Assembly: GCA_037176905.1 (NCBI GenBank)
Contig: JBBBWG010026701.1
Span: 18,242 to 68,796 of the forward strand
Direction: 5' to 3'
DNA from: Azolla pinnata
Lineage: Eukaryota > Streptophyta > Polypodiopsida > Salviniales > Salviniaceae
DNA: 50,555 nt
Shown here: piece after piece, positions 35,625 to 47,130 of the stretch
Layout of the letters: every line of letters starts with the position of its first letter
Position numbering within the stretch: the stretch's first letter is position 1
Translations under genes and position numbers: made by a program
The notes under the pieces: model-generated
The model's input: the letters and a program-made list of their open reading frames with translations, nothing else
Told to the model about the DNA's origin: nothing
Databases searched by the model: none

Positions 35625-35673
<49 letters not shown>
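35625..35673 (+). repeat. GA dinucleotide microsatellite (CT in the kelch-gene sense)
   Basis: About 24 GA units, 107-155 bp upstream of the reverse-strand kelch ATG, so probably in its 5' UTR or core promoter as a CT tract. Confidence 0.95.
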
Positions 35674-35675
<2 letters not shown>

Positions 35676-35864
35676 ATGGCGGAGATCACCTGCAGATTGA
35701 GGTCCTTTCTGATGGATTCTTCTGCATCGCATCCTCCTCTGCCATAGCTCCTCTCCTCTGCTTCGAGATGAAGCTGTATGTATGTATGTATGTATGTATG
35801 TATGTGATGGATGGATGCATGCATGCATGCGGTGGATGTATGTATGTGTGGATGTATGCATGTG

Positions 35865-36280
35865 ATGGATGTGGATGAATGGAATGGGGCAAAACACCCT
35901 TAATCCACTCTTCATCTACTCTTAATCCATTGCTAATGAGTTGCCTAATCTTCGTGGATTCGCGTACCGTCGGGTGCTAATGATCGGAACCGATCCGATT
36001 AGTATGTATGTATGTATGTATGGATGGATGGATGGATGGATGTGGATGAATGGAATGGGGCAAAGCACCCTTAATCCACTCCTGATGAGTTTCCTAATCT
36101 TCGCGGATTCTCATGTAATCGGGTGCTAACGATCCGATCCAATCCGATTAGTATGCATATGGATGGATGTGGATGAATGGGATGGGCCAAAACACTCTTA
36201 ATCCACTCTTAATGAGTTTCCCGATCATCACAAAGTCCTGTATGATTAGGTGCTGATGATCCGATTCGATTCTCACGAGA
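35865..36280. repeat. Three-copy 127-170-bp tandem repeat upstream of the kelch gene
   Basis: Copies begin near 35865, 36036 and 36164. Each reads GATGTGGATGAATGG, then CTTAATCCACTC, a CCTAATCTTC-like segment (diverged in copy 3), GGTGCTAATGATC and CCGATTAG, separated by GGAT/TATG microsatellite tracts. Copy 1 has an internal extension. Confidence 0.88.
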
Positions 36281-37304
36281 TCTTTGACGAATTCATCGGT
36301 TGGATGACGGAAGGCGCCGATGATCGATTCTCTCGGATGGTACAGGTCGGCGGCTATCACGACGATGATCCACGCACTTCACACTCTGGCTTTTTGCAAG
36401 CGAGAGATCAGCAGTAATTAAGCTGGCATGGATACGGTCATTTCGGTCCTCCACGTTGAGACTTCCGAACCGGGGTCATTCGGACAATTAACCCGAATGC
36501 AGAATCGCTTTGCTAGTCGAACTCGGTCGTGTGAAGCTGCGACAGACAGAGAAAGTTTGAAGCAAGAATTCATTGCGAGTGATCAGACGGGCGATCGGTA
36601 AAACAATGCCGCGATCGATCCACAACGGTGGAAACGAGAATGCGACGATTGTGAGTCTCACTTTGATGGCCCATTCAGCCGATCAAAGAGGAAATATTAT
36701 GCACTCCGTGAGCGAATGTAGAAGCACGGAAGCTTCACTTCAGCTCCGGATCTTTTACTCGTGATCGGAAAGAACGATCCGAAACGGAGCATTCATGAAG
36801 CACTTTGTGACCAGGACCTGAACTTGGGTTCTTTTGGGTGACAGTTACCAACTCTAAATGCCTGGATTCAAGCACTCAATGATGTGTTTCTCACAGTGTA
36901 GTTCTTCAAAAACCTGGAAAAAATGTAGCTTTTGTAAATCCAGAAAGCAAACTCAAATCAAGCCACAAAAATGTTCAGTGATTCTTTGATAGCTCACAAA
37001 CAAAGTTCATGGTTACAAATTTCCCAGATTTGTCTGGATTGAAGTTGCCAGCTCATTGAGGTCTACAAAACCTGGATCTGTACTCTCATTCATGCCAATG
37101 CTAAGTCAAAGAATCCTTGCTAAATAGAGTAATAACATGAGTAACTAACTATGCTGGATAAAATTAAGGCACTAACCAGGTATTTTTTCATAGTGCAGAT
37201 AGCACCAGGTAGCATTTTATTATTGCAAGGGATAAGCACTGTCCTGGAAAGGATCAAAACTCCCCCCTGATAAAGAAAAAATGTCCACAGTTAAGCAAAT
37301 GAGT

Positions 37305-39509
37305 TCACAATCGCGTACAGCTAATATCAAAATCCGAGGGTGCGACTTTCTGTATCCAATCACTAAGATTCTTTTTGGTCTGGTGATTGTGTACAGAGGC
37401 CAATTCATACATACTACAAAGGTTGAGCACCAAACTCTCATTTAGTGCAAGTGATGGAGCCTTATCAAGTATACTTTCAAGAACTTTCGTCGATCCGATA
37501 AGATCTCTCGAGTACATGCTGCATAGAGCTTTGTTGTTTGCTGAAACGACATCTAGCGGATCTATTGCAAGGGCAGCCTCGAATTCCTTGATGGCTTCAA
37601 GGTATTTCTTTTGGGAAACAAGTTTCATGCCTCTATTTCGGTAAATCAGACACTTCAAATATGATGAACTTGGGTCATTCTTTGTTTCACCCACTATTCT
37701 TTCCACTTCCTCAAATACTCGACTAGCACCATTTAAATCTCCAAGCTGCATCAGAACATACCCAAGCTTGGAGTACAAAGAAGGATCTGAAGGGTGATTT
37801 AATAAGAGCTGCTTGAACCATTTCAAAACGAGGATAAAGTCCTTTTGGTTCAAATGATGACTGATAATACAGCTTATCACAAATTCTTGCCGTTGCTGCC
37901 AACGTTTCAGGTTATCATCTTGTTCCTGTCTTGTACTTTTATCCACATCGTTTAGGGATGACCTCATTTCAGAGACAAAGTCTCCGAATTCATTATCTCT
38001 CTCCTCGGCCACTACTTCACGGTTACTATCTGAATCTATTCCTTTAACAATATCCACTTCTTGGGCTTTTTCTGTTCCAAATTCAATGTTGCTGTCTGTT
38101 GCCTGTACTGATATTGCCTGCTCTTTCCTATCGGCCTCTAGATCAACTGAATTACCTGACATTGGAACAAACTACAGTGAAAACGTAGTACAGATTCCAC
38201 AGCATTGGGATAAAGAAGACATATTAAAGAACTATCACACTTTTGTGCATTATATCATGTTCATCGACAATATGGTTTGTTAGAAATGAAGATGCCTGAT
38301 GTTGGGCATCTAAAGTTAGTGAAATATCATACAAAATCACAAATTTAATTAGAGATAGCCACAAACCCCGGATGCAGCTTCCTAAAATCAATCATATCCC
38401 ACATTCTGTTGTACCTTTACTTTTCCAATCTTTTCTTGAGCTGCAACTGCTCAAGCTTTATAGCATAGAGAGAGAAAGAACCAATTATGATGGAGACAGT
38501 AACGACAAGACAGTATAAACATCATATGCACAAGTAAATAGAACAGGCAGTTCACTGCTCAGGCATGAAAAACTCCTACATTGTAAGTGCTGTGGCTTTG
38601 TGATTGAAACCCAAGGAATTTAAAAGTTCCTTTCACCGTCCGATTCTCTATTACCATCATTCATATTCCCCTTATATTATCTAACAGTGATGAATGAGTG
38701 GTCTATGTAAAAAATAAAAAAGATAATGCAGTGATCTACATAGTATATATACCATGTGCGATGGCCAGAGTCGGCATGTCTATGGACCCGGATGAAAACC
38801 CGTAACTATGCAGAGGAGATGTCGAAAAACTGGTATTTATTTCTCAAAAACAAATGCAGCAACACTGTCTCTGATGAATCTAAAAAAACGAATAAATACA
38901 GGGAAAATTACTCACACTAGAGTTTCTTCGTTGTTTAGCATACGTACCAGTTTGTGCAGTGTTCGATTCCGTGGGCACACATTGCTGAGAAGGAAGTTCT
39001 GGAGAACTATCATGCGACTCCGGTTTGAATGGAGCAGAGAGGGATTCAAGCCGAAGTACATGCTCTCTGCAACGATCGTAGAGGGAATAGAGTCTTTCCA
39101 TGGTCACGGATGCTTGTCCCATACGGTGAGGAAGCTCCGCATGGATCCATCTCAAGACGAAGGGGATCATGGAGCCCGACCTGCCGGGGTAGATCTCGGG
39201 AAAGCTGTCGAATCGATATTGCGGGCGGTCCAGATCCGAAAGCGCATCCAGCTCCGCGGCGGCCTCGCCGTAGCGGCGGAGCTTGAAGAGGGAGAAGAGG
39301 AGGAAGGCGTTGTAGATGAGCTGTTCGTGGGGGAGATGGGGGAGGGAGAGCTTGCGAGCGTGGGCGACGGCGTCGAGAACGGAGCGCCAGGAGCCGTGGC
39401 GGGCGAACTCGAGGAGAGCGGAGACGTTGAAACAGATGGAATCGAGGCCACGGTCGGCGCTGCTCAGGAATGAGGGTCCGGTTTGCGGGGGCGAGCTCGC
39501 CATCGCCAT
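37305..39509 (-). CDS. TRAPPC12: TRAPPC12-like TPR protein (trafficking protein particle complex subunit 12)
   Basis: Two exons on the reverse strand, 39509-38916 and 38171-37305, give 486 residues. TRAPP is a multisubunit tether and Rab exchange complex for ER/Golgi and later vesicle traffic; subunit 12 is a TPR protein of the TRAPPIII form in animals and is conserved in plants. Exon 1 starts MAMASSPP and continues with helical blocks (LLEFARHGSWRSVLDAVAHA, ELDALSDLDRPQYRFDSFPE, SMIPFVLRWIHAELPHRMG). Exon 2 begins with an acidic linker, then TPR-like helices: LYSKLGYVLMQLGDLNGA, KKYLEAIKEFEAALAIDP and VSANNKALCSMYSRDL. It ends APSDFDISCTRL. The intron is GT-AG and phase 0; GTGAGT is a good donor. 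The identification rests on overall order and the C-terminal helices, so it is good but not certain. Confidence 0.82.
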
Positions 39510-39572
39510 CGCCGAGCTCTCTGTCTCTCTGTGTATCTCTGTGTCTTCGGGACGGGGAGGAAGACGACGTAT

Positions 39573-40012
39573 GTCTGTATCCGTACTCGTACTCGTACTC
39601 CTACTCGTACTCGTACTCGTATCCATATTCGTATCCGTATAGTATATGCGTGCCTATGTGCTATGTGTGTGTGCATGTATCAATGTCATCACATACGTAT
39701 CATACCGTACGCATACAAAGCGTGTGCTCCGTATTTTCGAAGTATTTAACTAATGAGAAGATCTATAAATACTTAGAATACGGAGCACTGGCTTTGTACG
39801 GATACGGTATGATGAGTATGTGGCAACATCTATACATGGGCACATATACACTATTCGTATTCGTATTCGTATTCGTATAGTATATGTGTGCCTATGTGCT
39901 ATGTGCGTGTGCACGTAGTATCAATGTTGTTGCATACGTAGCATATCGTACATGTACAGAACGTATGCTCCGTATTCTCGAAGTATTTAACTAGCAAGAG
40001 ATCTATAAATAC
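39573..40012. repeat. Hexanucleotide-linked direct repeat with internal foldback
   Basis: TCGTAC/TCGTAT hexamer runs (39573-39636 and 39853-39875) precede two direct copies of a 137-138-bp module (39636-39772 and 39875-40012). Both copies start CGTATAGTATATG and end GATCTATAAATAC. The spacer (39767-39853) is an imperfect reverse complement of most of copy 1, so the region can fold into a hairpin with arms of roughly 85-100 nt. Confidence 0.87.
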
Positions 40013-40299
40013 GCAATCTTTTTAACGTCTGAGTGGTTATTGAATACGTGAAAATACGGGGTAAACATGTTAAGATACGCTAAATAATGACAGTAAAGTT
40101 ACGATTAATTAAACCTACATACACCCAAATCTTTTGTATTCCATTTTCTTGGCAATTTCTGAGTTGTAAATTCTGGAATCAAGCTTATAAAATGACTTGA
40201 TACTGACTTTCTAAGACAAAACACTAAGGCCTAGTAAAAAATTGCTATTGAAATTTATAAATCTGGCGTAAAAAAAAAGGCAACAGGTCCAAAATACGC

Positions 40300-40473
40300 G
40301 CAGAATAAGTCTAAGTATAATGCTAATACATATTTTACTAATAAAATACGCATTCGCTAACCTGTAGTAGCTACACTGGCTTACGTGCAGAATAAGTCTA
40401 AGTATAATGCTAATACATATTTTACTAATAAAATACGTGTTCACTAACCTGTAGTAGCTACACTGGCTAGAGC
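40300..40473 (+). repeat. 87-bp near-perfect tandem duplication
   Basis: Copies 40300-40386 and 40387-40473 differ at only a few positions, mainly at ACGCATTCGCT versus ACGTGTTCACT. They are AT-rich and do not code for anything recognisable. Confidence 0.95.
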
Positions 40474-41243
40474 AGCTTGATACCTGTATCTGATATGATA
40501 TAAAGAGAATCGAACAAGGGAAGGCCGTGTCGATAGTGGGCTCTACTACACAGTAATTGACCTGGACCTCGGTTTCAAGTCGCAGGTTTTTAAGGTCGAT
40601 CGATGAAATCAGGCGAGAACCTCGCCGGAGCCAGGCGCTGGACTTTTCCACGCTCGTTTGGATATATTAAACATCAGAGCAAAATGTACAAATCTGACTT
40701 GCACCTGCATATGCACGGCAGTTCCTCGAGCCTTTTACATGAGCCGAAGAAACGGCTCGCCACTGTTCACGTCTCCGAACTGCATAAGCTGTGATGATGC
40801 GAACGGGAATCGTGCGGGATATCGCAGCGTTTATATTTATCCGCATGCTGCCGATCGAGGCGAGCAGCAACTATTCACATATTGAACTCGGGGAGAGATT
40901 CGCGTCGTTTCTTTCTTCGCGAAAAAACGGGGCGTCCGATGATCGGTCACTAGCGATACGCCTTTTACGCGCCGATCGATCACCCGAAGCATATGGTTGC
41001 GTCGATTCGGAAAGCCAACTGTCCCTGGGATTGTGCTCACACATCTGGCCCCCGATAGCTGAGACATATATATATAACCTACCTACTAGGCGTTTTAATC
41101 TAACGTTTAAGCCTGTGTATATTTGTATTGTCGGCCTTCTATCTATCGATCGATCTATCTATCGATCTGTATGTATGGATGGATGGAGCTCTCCACTCGC
41201 CATTGATCGATTGACTTGATGAGAGGATTGGTTCAGATCAGAT

Positions 41244-41358
41244 GAGTTCCCCAATTACAATTACGGATCGGGTTGAGTCCCCGATTACAGATCGGATTGA
41301 GTCCCCGATTGCAGATCAGATTGAGTCCCCGATTACAGATCGGATTGAGTCCCCATTT
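41244..41358 (+). repeat. 24-bp minisatellite upstream of RLCK gene
   Basis: Four to five units of GAGTCCCCGATTACAGATCG plus GATT. The first unit is diverged and the last is partial. Confidence 0.92.
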
Positions 41359-41406
41359 ACAAGCTCGAGCTTCTCGACGAGATGGGCAGAGGCCCATTGT
41401 GCCCAT

Positions 41407-41483
41407 TGTGCCCATTCTTCTTCTTCTTTCTTCTTCTTCCTTCTTCTTCTTTCTTCTTCTTCTTGTCTTCTTCTTCTTCTTCA
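41407..41483 (+). repeat. TTC trinucleotide tract
   Basis: Imperfect TTC/CTT repeat, about 430-500 bp upstream of the kinase ATG. It is the reverse complement of the GAA tract at 41672-41764. Confidence 0.9.
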
Positions 41484-41671
41484 CTTGTGTATGTTGTGTG
41501 TTTTCTTCTTCTGATTTTGCTTTGCTTTGGTCACTACTCCGCTGACTTGTTCTCACGTTGAATTCTCTTTCTTCATCGCCCTTCTCTTCCAACATAAAGC
41601 AGGGAGCAGGTGCGCTGATCGAGCAAATAAGCCATCTGAAAGACAAGTTCAGGCTCAGGCACTGACACACA

Positions 41672-41712
41672 GAGAAGAAGAAGGGAAGAAGGGAAGAAGG
41701 AAAGAAGGAAAA

Positions 41713-41743
<31 letters not shown>

Positions 41744-41764
41744 AAGAAGAAGAAGAAGAAGAAG
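41672..41764 (+). repeat. GAA trinucleotide tract in probable RLCK 5' UTR
   Basis: GAA/GGAA units ending in about eighteen perfect GAA repeats, 150 bp upstream of the start codon. Confidence 0.92.
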
Positions 41765-41910
41765 CAGCAGCTGGAAGAAACTACCACGACTTAAGGAAGA
41801 CACAAGAAGAAAGGAGAGGAATTGAAGCCGCAGCAGAAGGATCAAACTACAAACGGCGTAAGGAAGAGTAGACACAAGAAGAAAGGTGAGGAATTCCTCC
41901 CTCTTCTCAA

Positions 41911-44776
41911 ATGGGCAATTGCCTTCCTCATCGTGTCAAAGCAGGGAGTCATTCCAACACCTCTGCCTCGATCCACACTTCGATCAACTCCTCAAGTGGA
42001 GGTAAACCAAAAAAAGATTACGTCTTTCTTTTCTTTGCTTCTTCGCCTTTCTTCTCCGCTACCCCCTCTGCCGTTGCTTTCTTTGGACGTTGGTTCCATT
42101 GCGCAGAATTTTCGATGCTTCTTTAACCGTAGATCGAATAATCTTCGGTTGTTTTCGTACATCAAAATGATTCGGAATGCTTGAAACGATAAAAATCGAC
42201 GAAGTAACAGTGCTTCTGAATCGAATGTTTGAAACATCTACTGTTTTTTTTTTCCCTTCAGCAACATCTATATCCCCGTCTACATCGGCATCCATGTCCA
42301 CATCCATCTCTACATCTATGTTTACATCCACATCCACATCCACATCCACATCGCAATATCTGTCCACTGGGAGCATCTCCACACCGAAGCATGGAGACCT
42401 CCCGCGGTTCAGCAGCTCGAATTGTGGTTCATTACACCAGTTCTCATACGCAGACCTTCGGACTGCCACCAAAAACTTTGGGTATGGTGGACAACTGGGC
42501 GAAGGTGGGTTCGGGAAAGTGTATAAGGCCTACATCGATGAGCAAACATTTGCACCTGTGAAGCCTGGACAAGGGATTGTAGTTGCTGTCAAGAAGCTCA
42601 ACTTGGAAGGCTCACAAGGACACAGGGAATGGCTGGTAATAATGTGTGAGAATCACGCATTGGTCCTTTCTCTTCTCCATGTGGATCGTATTGCTGTCAT
42701 GAATCGTTTGGAGGACTACCTTTATGCTTACATAACTTGGTTTTCTTTGCAAATGACAAAAGAAATGGTGTGCTTAGCATTAGATATTCTGCAAGGTTTT
42801 TGCAGCCCTTTCTCGTGATTGGAGGTGGGATTCTTCATTGTAGGAAGATAGATTAGAGGAATGCACACGAATGGGAATTAGAATAAGAGAGGGTAGAGAT
42901 AAAAAGTGCCTTTTACAGGAAAAGTGTAGCCCATTGCATGCCATGGGGTAGCAGCTCCATGTCCACAACATGGAAATTGCATCACGGTGATTGTCAGGGC
43001 CAGAGAAGAGCTTATGTAGCAAATTGGTTTAGGGTTTAGGGCCCAGATCATTTATATTGTGGAACTGTAGGTCCATGTTCAGACCACAGCCAACTAGTAG
43101 ATTGTCTCCAAGCACGAACTGACTGGTTAATCAGTGATCTTTTTGATGTGAATGGCATCAGCTCTTGGGATTCTACAAACCCACCCCTAATAGATGGTCA
43201 TGTATTCCATGCATTCTTTCCTCATTTTATGTGGTGAAGCTTTGGATGCTTGTTCTAATATGACGATGTTTTATCATAAACTGCAGACAGAGGTGTATTT
43301 TCTTGGAGCCCTCCACCACCCCAACCTTGTGAAACTTTTAGGGTACTGTGCTGAAGACTGTCATCGGCTGCTTGTGTATGAATACGTATCACGTGGAAGC
43401 CTAGAAAACCACCTTTTCAGCAGTACGTTCGTTTTTTGAGCCAAACTCTAAATATATGCTGAATATTTCGATGGAATTTGCAATTCAAATGTCCATAGTT
43501 TGCGTCTATTTCAATGGAATTGAAAATTGAAATGTCTATACGTTTTACTCAACAAATGTCCTCAACTTCATCAGGGCGGCAAAGCAGCCGAAGCATCTCA
43601 TGGCATATTCGGATCAATGTTGCTCTTGGTGCTGCTCGAGGTCTCGCCTTTTTACATGATGATCAAACACAAGTTATATACAGAGACCTCAAGACTGCAA
43701 ACGTCTTGCTTGATGATGTAAGGCGTGTGTTCTTTGATTTCTCGGCTAAATGTGGCCTTGGAAATTTCTCTAGTGTTGTAATAGTGATCCAAAAGAGACG
43801 CTATATACTTTGTGGATTGAGGTGACAGTCTTTGTAGATGCCTTAGTTCTAACTGCAAAATGTGCTTGTTTGCATATGCCGGAGATATGGAGATTGCAAG
43901 GTAGTAAATATGTTTTTTCTTGCTATGCAGAATTATAATGCAAAGCTTTCCGATTTTGGATATGCCAAAGATGGGCCAACAGGTGATGATACGCATGTTA
44001 CCACCCGTTTAGTGGGAACTCAAGGCTATGCTGCTCCAGAATACCTTGCAACAGGTAATACTCATGCATTTTCTGTCAAATATTCTGCGTACTTAGTTAT
44101 AACAATTTGGCTGGGATGCACCTCTCTCTAGTACAAGCATTGCTGCTGCTTGTGGAGATGCACCTTTATCTAGCAGAAGCATTACTACTACTGTTGGAGA
44201 TGCACCGCTATCTAGCACAAGTATTACTACTACTTTGGAGATGCACCTCTATCTAGCACAAGCATTACTATTACTGTAGAGAATCATCATCATCCTTGTA
44301 TATTTGCTGGGGCCATTTGTGAAAATTCCCAAAAACAACCCAGGGCATTATGCACATCTTTACAAATCATCCTATATCCTATGTGAGTTCCTTGCTTCTC
44401 CTCGATGATAACATGCAGATACTATTGGATCGATTGTTCAGGTCATCTTTCACCTCGGAGCGATGTGTATAGTTTCGGCGTAGTGCTCCTGGAGCTCTTG
44501 ACGGGTCGGCGAGCCATCGACCTAGACAGGCCTCCCGTCGAGCAGAAGCTTGTGGACTGGGCTCGGCCATATCTAAGCGACAGGGTACGAGTGTTGAGGA
44601 TTATCGACCAGAAGCTCGAAGGGCAATACTCACTTAGGGGTGCTCATAAGATTGCTAGCTTGACTCTTTCATGTCTAAGCAACGAATCGAAGTCGAGACC
44701 CACGATGAAAGAAGTTGTCGAAGTTCTGGAATCAGTTGTTAATAAGGGCAGCAGGCTAAAGCATCCGGAGGCCTAA
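41911..44776 (+). CDS. RLCK-VII (PBS1/BIK1/APK1-like) receptor-like cytoplasmic kinase, six exons
   Basis: Exons: 41911-42001, 42262-42635, 43287-43422, 43575-43717, 43931-44054, 44442-44776; 400 residues. These kinases sit at the plasma membrane and relay receptor-kinase signals in immunity and growth. MGNC at the start gives the family's N-myristoylation (Gly2) and S-acylation (Cys4) sites. Residues 31-75 are a Ser/Thr-rich linker. The kinase domain shows [31 protein letters not shown] (Lys141), [24 protein letters not shown] (catalytic Asp238, an RD kinase), [11 protein letters not shown] (Asp256) and [35 protein letters not shown]. It ends [15 protein letters not shown] plus a short tail. 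All introns are GT-AG and in phase. No inactivating substitution was seen. Confidence 0.94.
44115..44281 (+). repeat. 41-42-bp minisatellite in last RLCK intron
   Basis: Four head-to-tail copies of GATGCACCTCTATCTAGCAC, then AAGCATTACTACTACT and a short spacer. They lie between exons 5 and 6, 160 bp before the last exon. Confidence 0.92.
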
Positions 44777-45633
44777 AATCCTAAACTCTAAACCCTAAAC
44801 CTTTGCAATTATGCGTTGCTCCCCGCTGGTCTTGAGTTTTAGAAGAACCCAACAATTCCTGTTACAATCGGAGATCATGGAAATGCTACCTTCTAATCGA
44901 GAACCCATCCATCCACCATGGCAATCAACAAGTTTTCCTGATACCGAAAGATGGCTGGTTCGAGAAGGAAGTGACAACAGAAAGATATCATACTGCACAG
45001 TGTACACCTTAATCAATATCGAGTAAGCTTCCAGTTTCGAGATCGAATGGTGCAAGATTGATTGGGCACCATAATCAAACAGCATATTCAGAACTATCTC
45101 TTGTGGAAGAGAGAGCGGTTGACCCGATATATTCTTCGAAGGGATCGAGAGAGGAGGATGTGTTTGTTCTTTGCAAGCCCCATCAAATCCTCACAGTTAA
45201 GGAATAAGATCTTTGATTTTGACCTATTCCCGTTGGATCTGCGACTTCCATGGCGTTCCGTGCTGCGCCATCTTTGTAGAAAGTTCCATGGAGCCCATGA
45301 TTTGCGACAAAGATTAAACTTGTAAGACGCTTTTCATTTGATATGCGGCGAGAATGTGAAACTCGGTAAGTTTGCGTTCCGCAACATGTTTATCATACCC
45401 CATACGTGTCCACATCGATGATTGTGTCAAAGGCCCCCAGAGAGAAAGTACACCTTCAGAATCGAGCTCTTCTGTCCGTCTTCTGTCCGTGGATCGAGTT
45501 CGACCTATGAGAGCCAGACGAATCGAGAAGGAAATGGCCGCGGTAAAATTCAACAGAGCCATGCAGATCGCTTTCGCTCTTGAAGTCAGCAGCATATGCG
45601 TTCGATGCTAAAGGTGCATGTGAAAGCCGTATG

Positions 45634-45886
45634 AATGCTGATGGTGGCGATGGTGATGATGGTGATGGTGGTGGTGATGGCGATGGTGGCGATGCTGGTG
45701 ATGCTGCTTATGGTCGGTGATGATGATGATGGCGGTGGTGGAGGCGATGGTGATGATGGTGATGGTGATGATGATGATGGTGATGGTGATGGTGATGGTG
45801 ATGATGGTGGCGGCGATGGTGATGGTGATGATGGTGATGGTGGTGGTGATGGTGGTGATGGTGATGGTGATGATGGTGTGGGTCCA
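45634..45886 (+). repeat. GATGGT hexanucleotide/trinucleotide microsatellite, about 250 bp
   Basis: Imperfect GAT, GGT and GGC trinucleotides in higher-order hexamers. Poly-His, poly-Asp and poly-Ser/Pro frames here are artefacts. Confidence 0.95.
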
Positions 45887-46019
45887 GTAGAGGCTGTGTG
45901 TATGCCAATGTACATACACATGATGCATGCGTATGTACATCGATAGATATGTATGGCCATATTGGGCGATGTATGCATGCGTACATACATGGATATATGC
46001 ATATGCATATGCCCATGGC

Positions 46020-46316
46020 TTAGTATGCATGCATGGGCATGGTATGCATGCTTATCTATGTATGTATAACCCCTAGCACGCATGTTTGCATTGGATGCAT
46101 CGATGGGGACCGACAGACATGAAGCAGTCACATGCATGCCAGACATCCATGGACCACACGCATGGCACATACGCGCATGCGTTACGCGCACATACGCGGT
46201 GACGCATGACATGCATGCATCCGTGGCGTTGACATGCATGCCCCTGCTAATGCTCGACATGCATGCACGTGCATTCATTGCGTGCCATGCATGCATGCAT
46301 GCATGCGCACATGCAT
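46020..46316. repeat. CATGCATG (RY-element-like) rich tract
   Basis: At least seven separate CATGCATG occurrences within 300 bp, the last a run of ATGC units (46285-46306). CATGCATG is self-complementary. Confidence 0.85.
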
Positions 46317-46360
46317 ACATACAGAGACCTTTTTCATTTTCACTTTAAACTGATTTTTAC

Positions 46361-46395
46361 ATATAAATAAATAAATAAATAAATAAAAATATATA
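46361..46395 (+). repeat. AAAT tetranucleotide microsatellite
   Basis: About six AAAT units in a strongly AT-rich block that also includes a TA run near 46470. Confidence 0.9.
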
Positions 46396-46628
46396 TCACG
46401 AGATCTGCTTTTTTTGTTTTTTAGGTCAGCAATTAAATAAAAAAATAAAAAGAAAAGACAAAAGAAAAAATATATATATATAACGCCTTCCAAATTCAAT
46501 ACACGGAAATTAGCCATTTTGGCGTTTAAAAAAAAAAACAAATATTGTTTTTAAATAATCGCAATGATTTATTTAATTTTAATGTTTAATTGTAGCTCGC
46601 CATCGCCATAGCTTCGCTGCTGCTTCTG

Positions 46629-46672
46629 CTTCGCCGTCTTCTTCTTCTTCTTCTTCTTCGTCTTCTTCTTTC
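46629..46672 (+). repeat. CTT trinucleotide tract upstream of the unnamed gene
   Basis: CTTCTT repeats with a CGT interruption, about 460 bp upstream of the proposed ATG, probably in the promoter or 5' UTR. Confidence 0.9.
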
Positions 46673-47130
46673 TGAAACGCTCAGATTCTGTTACCCTAGA
46701 CTCTGATTCTTACGGACTGCTGACTGCTTGCCACTGCTCCGCCTTCTTGCAAAGATTCGCACTATCTTTGCTCTGCAGAACAACCTGGAAGGTAATGTAA
46801 ATTCTGGCGTTATCATGGCGGCTCCTTACCACTCCATCGCTCGCTATTCTCCTTCTCCTTCTCCTTCGACATCACCGTCGTCTTTCTTCTTCGTCCTCTC
46901 GATCTTCTTCTTCTTCTTCTTGCTCATGTTTTTGTAATGCCAAATTGCTTGCTTTGGTTTCTCCTTTCTCTCCCATTCTCCCTCCCGAGATTGCAGAAGT
47001 AGTAGGCCAGAAACTCACGTTGCAGAAGTAGTAGGTCTGAGGAGCTCTCCTTCTTCTAATCTCCCTCCCGTACATAGACCGCATTGTGCTCGTTCGAAGC
47101 CCAGTCTGTGGAGACTCTCAGGAAGCGGAT

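Larger units (their letters stand above)
35519..37304. other. Upstream region of kelch gene and 3' flank of TRAPPC12-like gene
   Basis: It contains GA, TATG and GGAT microsatellites, a three-copy 127-170-bp repeat and about 1 kb of unique sequence (36290-37304) without a credible ORF. Confidence 0.6.
39510..41910. other. Repeat-rich intergenic region between divergent TRAPPC12-like and RLCK genes
   Basis: It contains a hexanucleotide tract with a foldback/direct-repeat element, an 87-bp tandem duplication, a 24-bp minisatellite and complementary TTC and GAA tracts near the kinase 5' end. The stretch 40500-41230 is mostly unique, with a CGATCTAT microsatellite at about 41141-41168. ORFs seen there show no family motif. 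Confidence 0.6.
44777..47130. other. Repeat-dominated intergenic region between RLCK and the unnamed gene
   Basis: It starts with a telo-box-like CTAAACCCTAAACC in the kinase 3' flank (about 44783-44803). A GAT/GGT microsatellite, CATGCATG-rich DNA, an AAATA/TA-rich block (about 46358-46490), a CTT tract (46629-46672) and the probable 5' UTR of the next gene follow. Frames at 45062-45611 show no family motif. Confidence 0.6.

Noticed and set aside
38808..39473. Forward-strand ORF of 221 codons with Glu/Gly-rich sequence
   Set aside because: Antisense shadow of exon 1 of the TRAPPC12-like gene, which has the better domain match and a matching second exon.
40791..41219. Forward 142-codon ORF
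   Set aside because: No recognisable motif, ends in GATC/CTAT microsatellite translation and has no plausible partner exons.
45586..46320. Long reverse ORFs with His, Ser/Pro and Ala/Cys/Met-rich stretches
   Set aside because: They cross the GATGGT and CATGCATG repeats; codon content follows the repeat, not a protein.
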